NCBI GenBank assembly: GCA_029263395.1
Contig: JAJCXO010000058.1
Coordinates: 1 to 64,000 of the forward strand
DNA length: 64,000 nucleotides
Reading direction: 5' to 3'
From: Acidobacteriota bacterium
GTDB lineage: Bacteria; Acidobacteriota; Thermoanaerobaculia; Multivoradales; J023
Below, piece after piece: positions 33,699 through 43,228 of the stretch (the stretch's first letter is position 1; each line of letters opens with the position of its first letter). Both the position numbers and the translations under genes were made by a program. The notes under the pieces are model-generated. The model was not told where the DNA came from. It did not search any database and saw only the letters and a list, made by a program, of their open reading frames with translations.

Positions 33699-35042
33699 AT
33701 GAACCAAACCGCCACCACCCGCCCAAGCCCTAGGCCATCGCCAAGCGAGATCTCCGGACTCACACCCAACACCGACCATGCGGCCCGCTCCCCCCTCGGC
33801 ACCCAAGCCCGCAAGCTGGAGCTATTACACGAGGTCGGTCGCGAGTTGGTGGCCATCCTGGATCGTGACGAGCTACTCGAACGAGTGGCACAACTCGCCA
33901 AACACTTGATCGACTACCAGTTGTTCAGCGTGCTGTTGTGGAACGAAGACACGAAGCGCCTCGAGTCGATCCTGTCCGTGCGCTGGGGTGGCTGCCGCAG
34001 CAAGAAATTCAGTGTCGCCATGGGTGAGGGCGTGCTGGGAGCCGTGATGGAACTCGAACAACCGGTGCGCGTTCCCGACGTGCGCCTCGATCCGCGTTAC
34101 AAACACTGCGGTGACGACAACGTCCGCTCCGAGCTCGCCATCCCGCTGATGATCAAGGATCGGCTGATCGGTGTCCTGGATCTCGAGAGCTATCGCGAGG
34201 CTGCCTTCAGCGAAGAGGACGAACGTCTCCTGACCACCTTGGCGTCGAGTCTGGCGATTGCGCTCGAAAACGCCGCCCTCTACGAACGGGTGCGGGAAGA
34301 CGAGCGCCAGATGGCCGCCGACCTGCGGACGGCCCGGGAGATGCAACGGTTCCTCCTACCGCGCACCACCCCTTGGTTTCCAGGCCTTCAGACCGCGGTG
34401 GCCTACTGCCCGGCACGTCACTTGGGCGGTGATCTCTACGACTTCTTGAGTTACGGCGAAGGTCGCACCGCTATCGCCGTTGGCGACGTCGCCGGCAAAG
34501 GTACCAGTGCTGCTCTCTACGGTTCTCTCGCTATCGGCCTGCTACGGGGCTACATGGCGGACAACCGTTGCGATCCGTCCTGTGTCTTGACCTATCTCAA
34601 CGAAGAGCTCTGTCAGGTCCAAGCTGACAAACGTTTCCTGGCCTTGACCTTCGCAGTGTACGACCATGGTGCAGGAACCCTGGCGGTGGCTAATGCCGGT
34701 CTACCTTATCCGTTCCTGATCCGCGACGGCAACGTCGAGGAGATCGAAGCCAACGGTGTGCCGGTGGGCGCAATGGCAGCCTCCCAATATTCTCACCTGA
34801 AGATTGCGTTGCAACCCGGAGATGTGGTGGTCTTCACCTCCGACGGTATCGACGAAGGCTTCAACGCTCAGGGGGAGGCCTTCGGAACCGAACGCGTACG
34901 AGAGGCGCTGCAAGCGCTCTGTTCGAGCTCTGCCCGGGACATTGCCGATGGCTTGCTCAGCGCCAACGAACGACACATCGGTGATCGCCACCAGGCTGCC
35001 GACGACCGTACCGTTGTCGTACTCAAAGTCACCGGCGACTGA
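33699..35042 (+). CDS. GAF-domain PP2C (SpoIIE/RsbU-like) phosphatase
   Basis: About 447 residues. The ATG at 33699 has GAGG at 5 nt; an upstream in-frame ATG (33603) adds 32 residues without support. Residues about 35-200 are a GAF domain (LLHEVGRELVAILDRDELLE, ELAIPLMIKDRLIGVLDLES). Residues about 245-440 are a PP2C/SpoIIE domain (GGDLYDFLSYGEGRTAIAVG, DVAGKGTSAALYGSL, VVVFTSDGIDEGFNAQGEAF, QAADDRTVVVLKV), with the metal-binding Asp residues in GDLYD and DVAGKG. A coiled linker (RQMAADLRTAREMQRFLLP) joins them, as in RsbU-type phosphatases that control anti-sigma antagonists. It is convergent with the propeller-esterase gene (8 bp apart). Confidence 0.92.
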   Translation: MNQTATTRPSPRPSPSEISGLTPNTDHAARSPLGTQARKLELLHEVGRELVAILDRDELLERVAQLAKHLIDYQLFSVLLWNEDTKRLESILSVRWGGCRSKKFSVAMGEGVLGAVMELEQPVRVPDVRLDPRYKHCGDDNVRSELAIPLMIKDRLIGVLDLESYREAAFSEEDERLLTTLASSLAIALENAALYERVREDERQMAADLRTAREMQRFLLPRTTPWFPGLQTAVAYCPARHLGGDLYDFLSYGEGRTAIAVGDVAGKGTSAALYGSLAIGLLRGYMADNRCDPSCVLTYLNEELCQVQADKRFLALTFAVYDHGAGTLAVANAGLPYPFLIRDGNVEEIEANGVPVGAMAASQYSHLKIALQPGDVVVFTSDGIDEGFNAQGEAFGTERVREALQALCSSSARDIADGLLSANERHIGDRHQAADDRTVVVLKVTGD

Positions 35043-35049
35043 GGCTCAC

Positions 35050-37425
35050 TCAGCGAGCCGGAAACAACTCTGCCAGGATGCTGCCGGTGCGGGCGCTCCA
35101 CATGCCCCAGCCGACACCATCATCCACCTGGATCACCGACGGTTTGAAGCCGTGTTTCTCGAGGTGTGTGACCAACTCCGGGCCATCACTACGGGCGTTC
35201 TCATAGTCGTAAGAGCTCCAATGAAACACCAGCTGCAAGTCTCGAGCCTTGGACGCATCGATCATCGACACCAGGTCATCGTGCTGCTCACCTTTGTAGA
35301 ATGACTGGGCAGCCGCTTTGCCGAAGAGCTCCGGTTGATCGAAGGCAGCGTAAATCGAGGCGAAGCCAGCGCTGCCGACACCCATGATGCCCCGCGCCTC
35401 GGCCATGGCCAGGGTTCGGTAGGATGTGTCCAGAGTCGGAATGAGCTCCTTGGCTAGGGCGGCGGTGTAGTCCGAAGTCCCCGATCCACTATATTCAGAC
35501 CAATCGGCTCGCGGTACCAAGGCGACAATCATCGGTGCCACTTTGTTACCGATCAGATTATCCAGGCTGTTGTTGATCGCCCCGAATCGTAGCGCTTGAT
35601 CACCATGATTGACCACCAGCAGCGGATAACGGGTGTCACCGTCGCTGTAGCCCCCAGGCAGGTAAATCTGGACTTCACGCTCGCGGCCGAGCAACTCGCT
35701 CTTCCACTGCATGGTCTCTAGGGTGCCGCGAGGTCCCTTGGGCTCCGCCAGATGGGCCGGGGTTTGCCAACCGGCGGTGGTCAGGGCGGACTGCTCGCCG
35801 CCTTCGGGACCAAAGGTGTTGGGATTGAGGGGGTCGGTGACCCGCTCGTCGAAAATCGTGTACTGATAAGAGAAGTGTGCAGCCTTGGGTAGGGCGACGG
35901 TCAGGTAATAAAAATCAGTGCCTTCGAGACGATGCATCGGATGGTCTTGGCCGTCCAGAAACAGGTTACCGGTGAGCGCCAAGTCTTCTACTTGGCCGCG
36001 ATAGACGAAGTGGACGTCGTCCCCTTCCTGCATTGGCCACTCGGTGTGCTCAGCCATGAAGGCATCGATCAAAGCCCGTTTGTCATCCACCGCCATCACT
36101 TTGCGCACGAAGCTTCCCAGCGTACCCCGCAGCTCGCCTTCGGCCGCTTCGCTGCGAGCGACCTCCTTGTCCATCGCTGGCGCTGCCACCTTGTCGGTGA
36201 CCCCAATGGCGGTGATATCGGTGAGGTTACGGACATAGAAGCGCCCGCCAGCAAAACTCGGCCGCGTGAAGTAGCCACGATCCAAGGCTTGGACGCGGGT
36301 CTTCTCACGATAACCTTCGGGAGACGCCTCGGCTACCACCAGCTCACCGCTCGGTGCCTGAATCACCAGGTGACCATCTACTAGTACCAGATTGCCGCCC
36401 CCCGGCGGCCGAGACTTCCACACCGTCTCGCCGGTTTTGGCGTCCACGCAGGTCAGGAAACGGCCGCTGAAACCATAAAGATGGCCTTCGTAGGGAATTG
36501 GGATCGCGTAGTTGCCGCGCAAGGCCGGTGAGCGCCAGGCTTCTTCCACCTGGTAGTCACTACCCGCCTTGGTGATGCGAAACAGCGCTGCTTCTGGCCA
36601 TGAGGTCAAAAGGACCCCATCTTCACCGACCGGCACCGGCTGGGCAAAGCCGTCCCCATTCTCATTGTTCTCGTGCTGCCACAACACTTTGCCGGTCGCA
36701 GGCTCGAGCCCCATCATGTGCTCGTTGGTCACCGCCAGGATCTGACGCGTGCCGCCGACCGACAGCGCGATTGGCGACTGATAACCCACCGAGTCGTCAC
36801 CGGTTGACCAGCGAAGCTCACCGGACGTGCGATCGAAAGCAGAAATCGACCGCCCAGCATCTCCCCCAGTCTCGACGATCAAAAGTTGGTCGACCACAGT
36901 CGGAGTGGTGGTAAAGCCATACTCAGGTTTGCGGGCACCAAATTTCTCGACGACATGATGCGCCCACAACGGCTTGCCGGTAGCCAACTCGAGGGCGAAT
37001 AGATGGCCCCAAGCGCCAAGCCCATACACCTTGCCGTCGGCGATCATCGGCGACGCCAACGGCCCGTCGTCGGAACCGTCGTGACCTTTGTAAGTCTCGG
37101 AAATCTTGAAACGCCACTGCTCCTTGCCGGTGGCGGCGTCGAGCGAGATCAGAAAATCCGACGTTCCGTCAGAAAACCCGGTCACCACCCGCTCACCGAC
37201 GATCGAGATGCCGGAGTAGGCTGAGCCCAGAGGGCGCTTCCAGACCGTTTCGAGCCCAAAGCTCTCACGGTCGAAGATGCCGTTTCCCAACGAGGTCAGG
37301 TTGTGGTCGGGACCGCTCCACTGCGGCCAGTCTCGCATCGTCCCAGGCGCAGCCGAGCTCACCTCGGCACCCGCCAAGCTCAACAACACACCACACAGGA
37401 CCAGGCTCAGGCTCTTCTTGTTCAA
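35050..37425 (-). CDS. Exported PQQ-type beta-propeller fused to a Fes-like esterase
   Basis: About 791 residues. The TTG start at 37425 is set by GAGGAG 7 nt upstream; a signal peptide (LVLCGVLLSLAGAEVSSA) follows. Residues about 30-400 are a PQQ-like beta-propeller with repeated blade motifs (LISLDAATGKEQWRF, LFALELATGKPLWAH, MGLEPATGKVLWQH, LTCVDAKTGETVWKS). Residues about 440-580 are an early-set domain as in enterochelin esterases. Residues about 580-791 are an esterase D-like alpha/beta hydrolase, with the nucleophile elbow GVGSAGF (about 700). The fusion may hydrolyse an ester while the propeller docks or binds. It lies about 200 bp downstream of the other propeller gene; the pair is probably co-regulated. 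Confidence 0.88.
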   Translation of the reverse strand: MNKKSLSLVLCGVLLSLAGAEVSSAAPGTMRDWPQWSGPDHNLTSLGNGIFDRESFGLETVWKRPLGSAYSGISIVGERVVTGFSDGTSDFLISLDAATGKEQWRFKISETYKGHDGSDDGPLASPMIADGKVYGLGAWGHLFALELATGKPLWAHHVVEKFGARKPEYGFTTTPTVVDQLLIVETGGDAGRSISAFDRTSGELRWSTGDDSVGYQSPIALSVGGTRQILAVTNEHMMGLEPATGKVLWQHENNENGDGFAQPVPVGEDGVLLTSWPEAALFRITKAGSDYQVEEAWRSPALRGNYAIPIPYEGHLYGFSGRFLTCVDAKTGETVWKSRPPGGGNLVLVDGHLVIQAPSGELVVAEASPEGYREKTRVQALDRGYFTRPSFAGGRFYVRNLTDITAIGVTDKVAAPAMDKEVARSEAAEGELRGTLGSFVRKVMAVDDKRALIDAFMAEHTEWPMQEGDDVHFVYRGQVEDLALTGNLFLDGQDHPMHRLEGTDFYYLTVALPKAAHFSYQYTIFDERVTDPLNPNTFGPEGGEQSALTTAGWQTPAHLAEPKGPRGTLETMQWKSELLGREREVQIYLPGGYSDGDTRYPLLVVNHGDQALRFGAINNSLDNLIGNKVAPMIVALVPRADWSEYSGSGTSDYTAALAKELIPTLDTSYRTLAMAEARGIMGVGSAGFASIYAAFDQPELFGKAAAQSFYKGEQHDDLVSMIDASKARDLQLVFHWSSYDYENARSDGPELVTHLEKHGFKPSVIQVDDGVGWGMWSARTGSILAELFPAR

Positions 37426-37625
37426 GGTCTCGCTCCTCGGGTCATTAAATGATTGGGCACACCAAACGGTATGGACTCCTACGGTACCCACAGCGTGAGG
37501 TTCGTCGTCGGCACCCATCCAGGAGCAATCCGTCGGTACGTTTTACAGCTTGGTTACAGTTCGAGCCGCTGGACAGGATCCAGCGGCTCGTCGGCAGGGT
37601 CACCAGGCTTGGCAGACGGGAGGCG

Positions 37626-38849
37626 CTAAGACGACTGCTTGATGTCGTAGGCCATCAGCACTTCGCCGTGGCGGATGTAGAGCACACCGTTCGAGATCAC
37701 CGGATGGGACCAATGGTGGCCCGAACCTTCCTTGACCTTGAACTTGCTGATCACTTTAAAATTGTCCGGATCAGGATCGACCAACACCACGTCACCACCC
37801 TCAGTGTAGCCATACAGCTTGCCGTCGGCGTAGATCACCGCACCTTTGCCGAGGCGAGGGATCGATGCCACGATCTCACCGCTAGCAGCGTCCAGGGCAT
37901 ACCAGGTCTTTTTCGAAGCGGCGCCGTAAATCCGCCCATCAACCCACACCGCACCGCCATGGTGGATGTCGAGCTTCTCTTCGGTCCACTTCTTCGTCAC
38001 CGACTTACCATCCGCCGCCAGCTCGTAAAGCATCCCGCCCTGATCATAGCCATGGGAAACATAGATTGAATTGCCATCGAACACTGGGCTGGTCGAATGG
38101 ATGTCATAGGTCGCCTCGTTGGGCTCACGCCACAACACTTGCCCAGTAGCTGGATCGAGGCCAACCAAATGTTTCGACACCAGCGTCACGATTTGGCGAT
38201 GTTTACCGTTGTCGAACAGCATCGGGTTGCAATAGGCCGCGGGATCGTCGAGCCCTTTGCTGGTCCACACCGTGTCACCAGTTTTGGCGTCGAGGGCTAC
38301 CACTGCCGCATCTTTGCCACCGGGAGAGTAGATAACCTTGCCGTCCACCACCAGCGGCGACTCCGAGATCCCGAAATAGATGTTCTCACCCTTGAAGCGC
38401 TCGAACAGGTCGACCTCCCAAACGATCTTGCCCGACTCTGCGTTGAGCGCTACCGCCTTACCCATCGACGAAAGCAGGTAGAGGTGGTCGCCAGCAACGG
38501 TCGGAGTGCTGCGGGTGCCGGGATAACCGTTGCCACTGTGCTCGGCACCATACTCGGTCTTCCACAACGTTTTGCCGTTGAGATCGAACGCATAGGCCGA
38601 TCCTTTTTCACCCGCCATGCCAGTGGTGTAGATCCTGCCATTCACCACCGTCATACTGGCGTAACTTTCGCCTAATCCCTCAGCCATCCACAAGCGTTTG
38701 GGACCATCATCTGGCCATGACCCCATCAAGCCAGTTGCGGCGAACACACCGTCGCTGGCGGGTCCACGGAAACGGGGACTGTCAGCCGCGAACGACCACG
38801 AGGCGATGAGCGTGAATACGAGCGTCAGGGTCAACGTCTTACGGGACAT
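37626..38849 (-). CDS. Exported PQQ-like beta-propeller protein
   Basis: 407 residues. The ATG at 38849 has GGAG at 7 nt and is followed by a signal peptide (TLTLTLVFTLIASWSFA). At least six blades are visible by the motif A.DA.TG..VW (for example VVALDAKTGDTVWTSKGL, LVGLDPATGQVLWRE, WYALDAASGEIVASI). No Trp-docking dehydrogenase residues of true quinoproteins were recognised, so it is a binding or scaffold propeller rather than a proven dehydrogenase. It is divergent from the ASPIC/FG-GAP gene at 38994. Confidence 0.85.
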   Translation of the reverse strand: MSRKTLTLTLVFTLIASWSFAADSPRFRGPASDGVFAATGLMGSWPDDGPKRLWMAEGLGESYASMTVVNGRIYTTGMAGEKGSAYAFDLNGKTLWKTEYGAEHSGNGYPGTRSTPTVAGDHLYLLSSMGKAVALNAESGKIVWEVDLFERFKGENIYFGISESPLVVDGKVIYSPGGKDAAVVALDAKTGDTVWTSKGLDDPAAYCNPMLFDNGKHRQIVTLVSKHLVGLDPATGQVLWREPNEATYDIHSTSPVFDGNSIYVSHGYDQGGMLYELAADGKSVTKKWTEEKLDIHHGGAVWVDGRIYGAASKKTWYALDAASGEIVASIPRLGKGAVIYADGKLYGYTEGGDVVLVDPDPDNFKVISKFKVKEGSGHHWSHPVISNGVLYIRHGEVLMAYDIKQSS

Positions 38850-38993
38850 TCGAGATCTCCTCGGTTGAATTGCTGATGAGTTGGTGCAGGTGGGCTGCGC
38901 CAACAGAAGTCTAGCAGGTCTCCTGCGTGTCGGAATGGCAAGCTCTCGAGGCTTCAGCCCTGCAACGGGAACCGTGCTTCGGGCAGAGAGCGT

Positions 38994-40757
38994 ATGATGG
39001 GCAGGATGACTCGTCACACGATCCCAAAACTTCTGGTTCAGTTGATTCTGCTCCTCGTCGCCTCGACCACGGCAGCCGACGAGCCGACGAGTAAAGCCGG
39101 CAGATTTGTCGATGTGACCCACGCCACCGGCCTCGATTTCGTCCACGATCCCGGCCTACGAGGCGACTACTTCGTACCTGAGAGCCTGGGCGCAGGTGGC
39201 GCCTTGTTCGACTACGACAGCGACGGTGATCTCGACATCTACCTGATGAATGGTGCTCGACCTGCCGCCGCCGATCAGGAGAGCGAGCCCTTACGCAACC
39301 GCCTCTTTCGGAAAGACGCGGATGGTTCGTTCCACGATGTCACCCTGGCTTCCGGCCTGGGCGACACCGGGTACGGCATGGGGGTAGCGATCGGTGATGT
39401 CGACCAGGACGGCGCACCGGACGTCTATGTCACCAACTATGGACCAGACGTGTTCTACCGTAATCAGGGGGATGGCACGTTCGTCGACGTCACCCAGGTG
39501 GCCGGGATCGACAATCCGGACTGGGCCAGCTCGGCGGTGTTCTTCGATCCCGATCTCGATGGTGATCTCGACCTTTACGTCGCCAACTACCTCGTACTGG
39601 ATACCGCGGTGGTGTGCTCGGACTTGGCTGGGCGGCCCGATTACTGCGGCCCCGGCAGTTTCCAGGGGGTCAGCGATCGTCTGTTTCGCAATCAAGGTGA
39701 TGGCACTTGGAGTGACGTGTCCAGGTCCGCGGGTCTCGATCAAGTGAAAGGCAAAGGGCTGGGGGTGGTAAGTGCCGACCTGAACGGCGACCACAAACCA
39801 GATCTTTTTGTCGCCAACGATGGCCAACCCAACCTGCTATGGCTGAATCGGGGTGCTGCCGGTGAGATCCTCTTCGAAGAGCAAGCGTTGAAGATGGGGG
39901 TTGCGGTCGACGCGATCGGCCGGGCCGAGGCTGGGATGGGTATTGCTCTTGGCGACGCTGATGGCGACGGCATGGTTGATCTGTTCCTCAGCCACCTGCG
40001 CACTCAAACCAACACCCTCTATAGTCAGGCTGGGGACATCGGCTTCGTGGAGACCACTGCGGCGGCCGGATTGGCTGGACCGAGTTTGCCTTTCACCGGT
40101 TTCGGCACCGGCTTCTTCGACGCTGACAACGACGGCGACCTCGACCTCGCGGTGGCCAACGGACGGGTCACCCGCGGACCGATCGAGGCCGCCGCCGAGG
40201 GTGCCTGGGCAGCGTATGCCGAGCCCAACCTTTTCTTCCTGAACGATGGTCGCGGCCATTTCAAACGGATAGTCACCGAAGGCGGCGCACTGACCCAGCA
40301 GGTCGAGAACAGCCGTGCTCTCATAGTGGGCGATGTCGACAATGACGGCCATGTCGACTTGTTGGTGACCCAGGGTGGCGGGCGGGCTTTGCTGCTCCGC
40401 AACATACCGTCCATGCGCAACACAGAGTCCATGCGCAACACAGAGTCCAAAGAGCACTGGCTGGGCGTGCAGATTCATGACGGAGCACGGACGGTGGTGG
40501 GTGCCAGAGCCTGGGCCGACCTCCATGCCGCGGTCAGCAGCAACAGCCTGGAAGGGCCAGCTGTTCAACATCTCCTGCGTCTCGTTGCACCGAGTTACAG
40601 CTATCTAGCGCACAACGACTCCCGGATCCATTTCGGCCTCGCGGAGACACCAGAAGTCGATATGCTTCGGGTGCGTTGGCCTGATGGCCGCACGTTGACT
40701 CTCCATGACCTACCGGTGGACCGATGGCTGCAATTGACACCTCCCCGAGATCACTAG
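38994..40757 (+). CDS. ASPIC/UnbV FG-GAP repeat protein
   Basis: 587 residues. A signal peptide (LLVQLILLLVASTTAA) precedes an FG-GAP/VCBS propeller with several DxDxDGxxD calcium-type loops (FDYDSDGDLDIYLMN, IGDVDQDGAPDVYVTNYG, LGDADGDGMVDLFLS, FDADNDGDLDLAVANG). The C-terminus is an ASPIC/UnbV domain (WLGVQIHDG, RIHFGLAE, VRWPDG). It is probably extracellular or periplasmic with Ca2+-stabilised blades. Two 18-bp repeats (40411-40446) encode MRNTES twice in a loop. Its last 34 bp overlap the start of the TPR gene. ATG 38994 is used; 39006 is an in-frame alternative. Confidence 0.9.
   Translation: MMGRMTRHTIPKLLVQLILLLVASTTAADEPTSKAGRFVDVTHATGLDFVHDPGLRGDYFVPESLGAGGALFDYDSDGDLDIYLMNGARPAAADQESEPLRNRLFRKDADGSFHDVTLASGLGDTGYGMGVAIGDVDQDGAPDVYVTNYGPDVFYRNQGDGTFVDVTQVAGIDNPDWASSAVFFDPDLDGDLDLYVANYLVLDTAVVCSDLAGRPDYCGPGSFQGVSDRLFRNQGDGTWSDVSRSAGLDQVKGKGLGVVSADLNGDHKPDLFVANDGQPNLLWLNRGAAGEILFEEQALKMGVAVDAIGRAEAGMGIALGDADGDGMVDLFLSHLRTQTNTLYSQAGDIGFVETTAAAGLAGPSLPFTGFGTGFFDADNDGDLDLAVANGRVTRGPIEAAAEGAWAAYAEPNLFFLNDGRGHFKRIVTEGGALTQQVENSRALIVGDVDNDGHVDLLVTQGGGRALLLRNIPSMRNTESMRNTESKEHWLGVQIHDGARTVVGARAWADLHAAVSSNSLEGPAVQHLLRLVAPSYSYLAHNDSRIHFGLAETPEVDMLRVRWPDGRTLTLHDLPVDRWLQLTPPRDH
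40411..40446 (+). repeat. Two 18-bp units inside the ASPIC gene
   Basis: CCATGCGCAACACAGAGT at 40411 and 40429. It adds an in-frame duplication (MRNTES) to a loop of the propeller protein. Confidence 0.85.
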
Positions 40758-42022
40758 CACAAAGCTCTTCCAAGGTCGGTTTGACCGCCCTGGCGATGAT
40801 CCTCTGGCTGGTCGGTTTGCTGGGGTCGCCGACAACAGGCCTTGGGCAGGCTCCCCCAGCCTTACCCAACCCAGATCTCACCGATGTCGAGGCGTGGGTG
40901 GTTGCACGGCTTCAGGAGCGTCGCTCACAGCTTGCTGAGCTGGAAAAAGAAAGCTCTCATTCGACTCTTGTCGTCGGCGAGGCCTGGGGCGCCTACGGCA
41001 TGAGTCTTGACGTCCACGGCTTCAAGACCGAGGCGTTACAGTGTTACGAACAGGCAGCAAACCTCGATCCTACCGAGCGCCGGTGGCCCTATTTCCGCGC
41101 GATTTTGCTTGCCGAATTGAGCTGGCCCGAAGCCAGCGAGTGGTTCGAACGCGCCCGTGTGTTGGCGCCGGACTACATGCCGCTCAACATCCGACTTGGA
41201 AACCATTTGCTGGCGGCCGGAGATCTTGCCGCAGCGCGGGCCACGTTCGGTGCCGCCAGCGGCACCCGACGTCAGCTGGCAACCCACGCTCACCTCGGGT
41301 TGGCCCGCACCGCACTCGCCATGGGCAACCCAGACGATGCCATGGTCCAAGTGCGTCGAGCTTTGGCCGCCGAACCACGCCATCGTGATGCCCGCAGTCT
41401 ACTCGCCGAACTGCTGCGTCAACTCGGCCAACCTGAGCAAGCCGAGGTCGAACGTCAACGAGCGGAACGGACCGAAGCCTCCATCGGCCTGCCAGATCCG
41501 ATGGCCGTAACCTTGTTCGAAGAAGGCGTCAGCTCGTTCTGGTTTCACAAGCGCGGCCGACTTTATCTGACCGCTGGAGACTTCGTTCACGCCGCTGAGG
41601 AGTTCCGCCAAGCTCTCGAAATCGCACCTCGTGCTGAGCACCATGCCGGACTGGGAGAGGCTCTCTTACGCCTCGGAAAAGCGGAGGAAGCTGAGCCTGA
41701 GTTGCGCGCCGCCATCGCTCTGCGGCCCGAGTCGGCACCGACGCTGGCTCACCTCGGATTTGCCCTCTGGCAACTCGGTAAACCCGAAGCAGCGATCCCG
41801 GTACTCGAGCAATCCGTCAATCTACCGCAGGGGGATCGGGCAACAGCGCTCGATGTGCTGGCGGCCGCTTATGAAGCCAGTGGTCAGCTCGCTCAAGCCG
41901 CTGAAACCGCTCGACGCGCCCAGGCGCGGGCGATCGCGACCGAACAGACTGAGCTCGCCCGTCGGATCGGCGCCCGTCTGGAACGCTGCTTGGCCGGGGA
42001 ACCAGCCGGCGACCAACCGTGA
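40724..42022 (+). CDS. Exported TPR protein
   Basis: 432 residues. An N-terminal hydrophobic stretch (GLTALAMILWLVGLLGSPTT) is a signal peptide or anchor. Residues about 85-425 hold at least seven TPR-like helical pairs (GFKTEALQCYEQAANLDPTE, ARTALAMGNPDDAMVQVRRA, LLRLGKAEEAEPELRAAIAL). TPR proteins bind partners; none is known here. It starts inside the last 34 bp of the ASPIC gene, so the two are likely translated together and may act together. It is convergent with the oxidase gene (21 bp apart). Confidence 0.85.
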   Translation: MAAIDTSPRSLAQSSSKVGLTALAMILWLVGLLGSPTTGLGQAPPALPNPDLTDVEAWVVARLQERRSQLAELEKESSHSTLVVGEAWGAYGMSLDVHGFKTEALQCYEQAANLDPTERRWPYFRAILLAELSWPEASEWFERARVLAPDYMPLNIRLGNHLLAAGDLAAARATFGAASGTRRQLATHAHLGLARTALAMGNPDDAMVQVRRALAAEPRHRDARSLLAELLRQLGQPEQAEVERQRAERTEASIGLPDPMAVTLFEEGVSSFWFHKRGRLYLTAGDFVHAAEEFRQALEIAPRAEHHAGLGEALLRLGKAEEAEPELRAAIALRPESAPTLAHLGFALWQLGKPEAAIPVLEQSVNLPQGDRATALDVLAAAYEASGQLAQAAETARRAQARAIATEQTELARRIGARLERCLAGEPAGDQP

Positions 42023-42043
42023 GCACACCATCTCGGTTCGAGA

Positions 42044-43228
42044 TCAGCCGTGATAACGCGCTGCCTCCTCACTGTCGGTTTCACTGGCCAGCTCACGCCA
42101 CCGAAACCTGCTGAGTCGTGGGTTGGGGTTGGCGGTCATCGCGTCGGCGATCAATCCGCCCAACATCGGCGCCATCTTGAACGCATGGCCACTACCCCCA
42201 GCCGCTACCGTCAATCCCGAGATCTCCGGATGACGATCGATCCACAAGTGGCCGTCCAGGGTATCGCTGTAGAGACATCGACGGGTGTAGACCAAGGGAG
42301 CTTCGGCCAAATCGGGCAGCGCAGAGGCCAGGAACTGGCGTAACTGCACCTCGTCTTCGGCGGTGACAACCCGCTCACCGCTGGCGGGATCGACCGCTAC
42401 CCCAACGCCGTGGTTGCCGACCTTCACGACGTTTGCTCGTGGATGGTACGGAAATCCATACCAACCGCTGTTGGCGATATCAGCGGTGAACACTGCAAAG
42501 CGGGGAGAAGAGAAACGCTTGGGCTGGTCGCATTGCAGGTGAAAAATAGGATGGCCGGTCGACCGCATGACCGGCTGTAATTCTGGCAACAGCCACGGAG
42601 TCCAGGCGCCGGTACAGAGCACCACGTCGCCTGCACTGACCGTCTCCCCGGCTCGCGTCGCAACACCCGTCGCGACCCACCGATCCACCGTCACGTTGGC
42701 AACCGTCACCCCTTCTAAGACCTCGATGCCCGAACGCCTGGCCTGTTGCACCAACGTCGACACCACCCGACCGCTTTCTGCGAAGCCCCCGCGAGCATGA
42801 AAGAAGCCATCTTGATATTGGTCGGACCGCCAGGCTGGGAACCGGTGAGAGATCTCCTCTGCGTTCAACCGTTCGGGTTCTCGGCCGCGCTCTAGGAGCC
42901 GCTGGTAGCTCTCGTACTCAAAACCCCCAGGAGCCATGACTCGACGGCTCAACATGGTGACACCTGTCTCATGATACAGCGTCTCGCCGAAGGTTTCGTT
43001 CCACCGATGCCAGCCGGAAATTGCGTCGTCGACCAGCGCCATATAGCCGCTATCCGCGCCGTACTCCATGCGAACTACTTTGCTGATGTCGGTCGACGAG
43101 GCCAAAGGATGTGGTATCGGGCCAGGGTCGAGTAACACCACGCGACGACCGCGGCGATGCAGCTCGAGAGCGGCTGTGGTGCCGTAAATTCCAGCCCCGA
43201 CCACAACAACGTCGTAGGTTCTGCTCAT
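42044..43228 (-). CDS. Monomeric sarcosine oxidase-like flavoprotein
   Basis: 394 residues. The Rossmann FAD-binding motif is DVVVVGAGIYGTTAALEL. The C-terminal segment RRCLYSDTLDGHLWIDRHP holds the Cys to which FAD is covalently attached in monomeric sarcosine oxidase, and GGSGHAFKMAPMLGGL is the second FAD-contact motif. Family members oxidise N-methyl amino acids, giving formaldehyde and H2O2; the exact substrate cannot be told. Its ATG (43228) overlaps the stop of the upstream kinase (43225) as ATGA, so it belongs to the TIR/kinase transcript, an unexpected partner for such an enzyme. Confidence 0.92.
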   Translation of the reverse strand: MSRTYDVVVVGAGIYGTTAALELHRRGRRVVLLDPGPIPHPLASSTDISKVVRMEYGADSGYMALVDDAISGWHRWNETFGETLYHETGVTMLSRRVMAPGGFEYESYQRLLERGREPERLNAEEISHRFPAWRSDQYQDGFFHARGGFAESGRVVSTLVQQARRSGIEVLEGVTVANVTVDRWVATGVATRAGETVSAGDVVLCTGAWTPWLLPELQPVMRSTGHPIFHLQCDQPKRFSSPRFAVFTADIANSGWYGFPYHPRANVVKVGNHGVGVAVDPASGERVVTAEDEVQLRQFLASALPDLAEAPLVYTRRCLYSDTLDGHLWIDRHPEISGLTVAAGGSGHAFKMAPMLGGLIADAMTANPNPRLSRFRWRELASETDSEEAARYHG

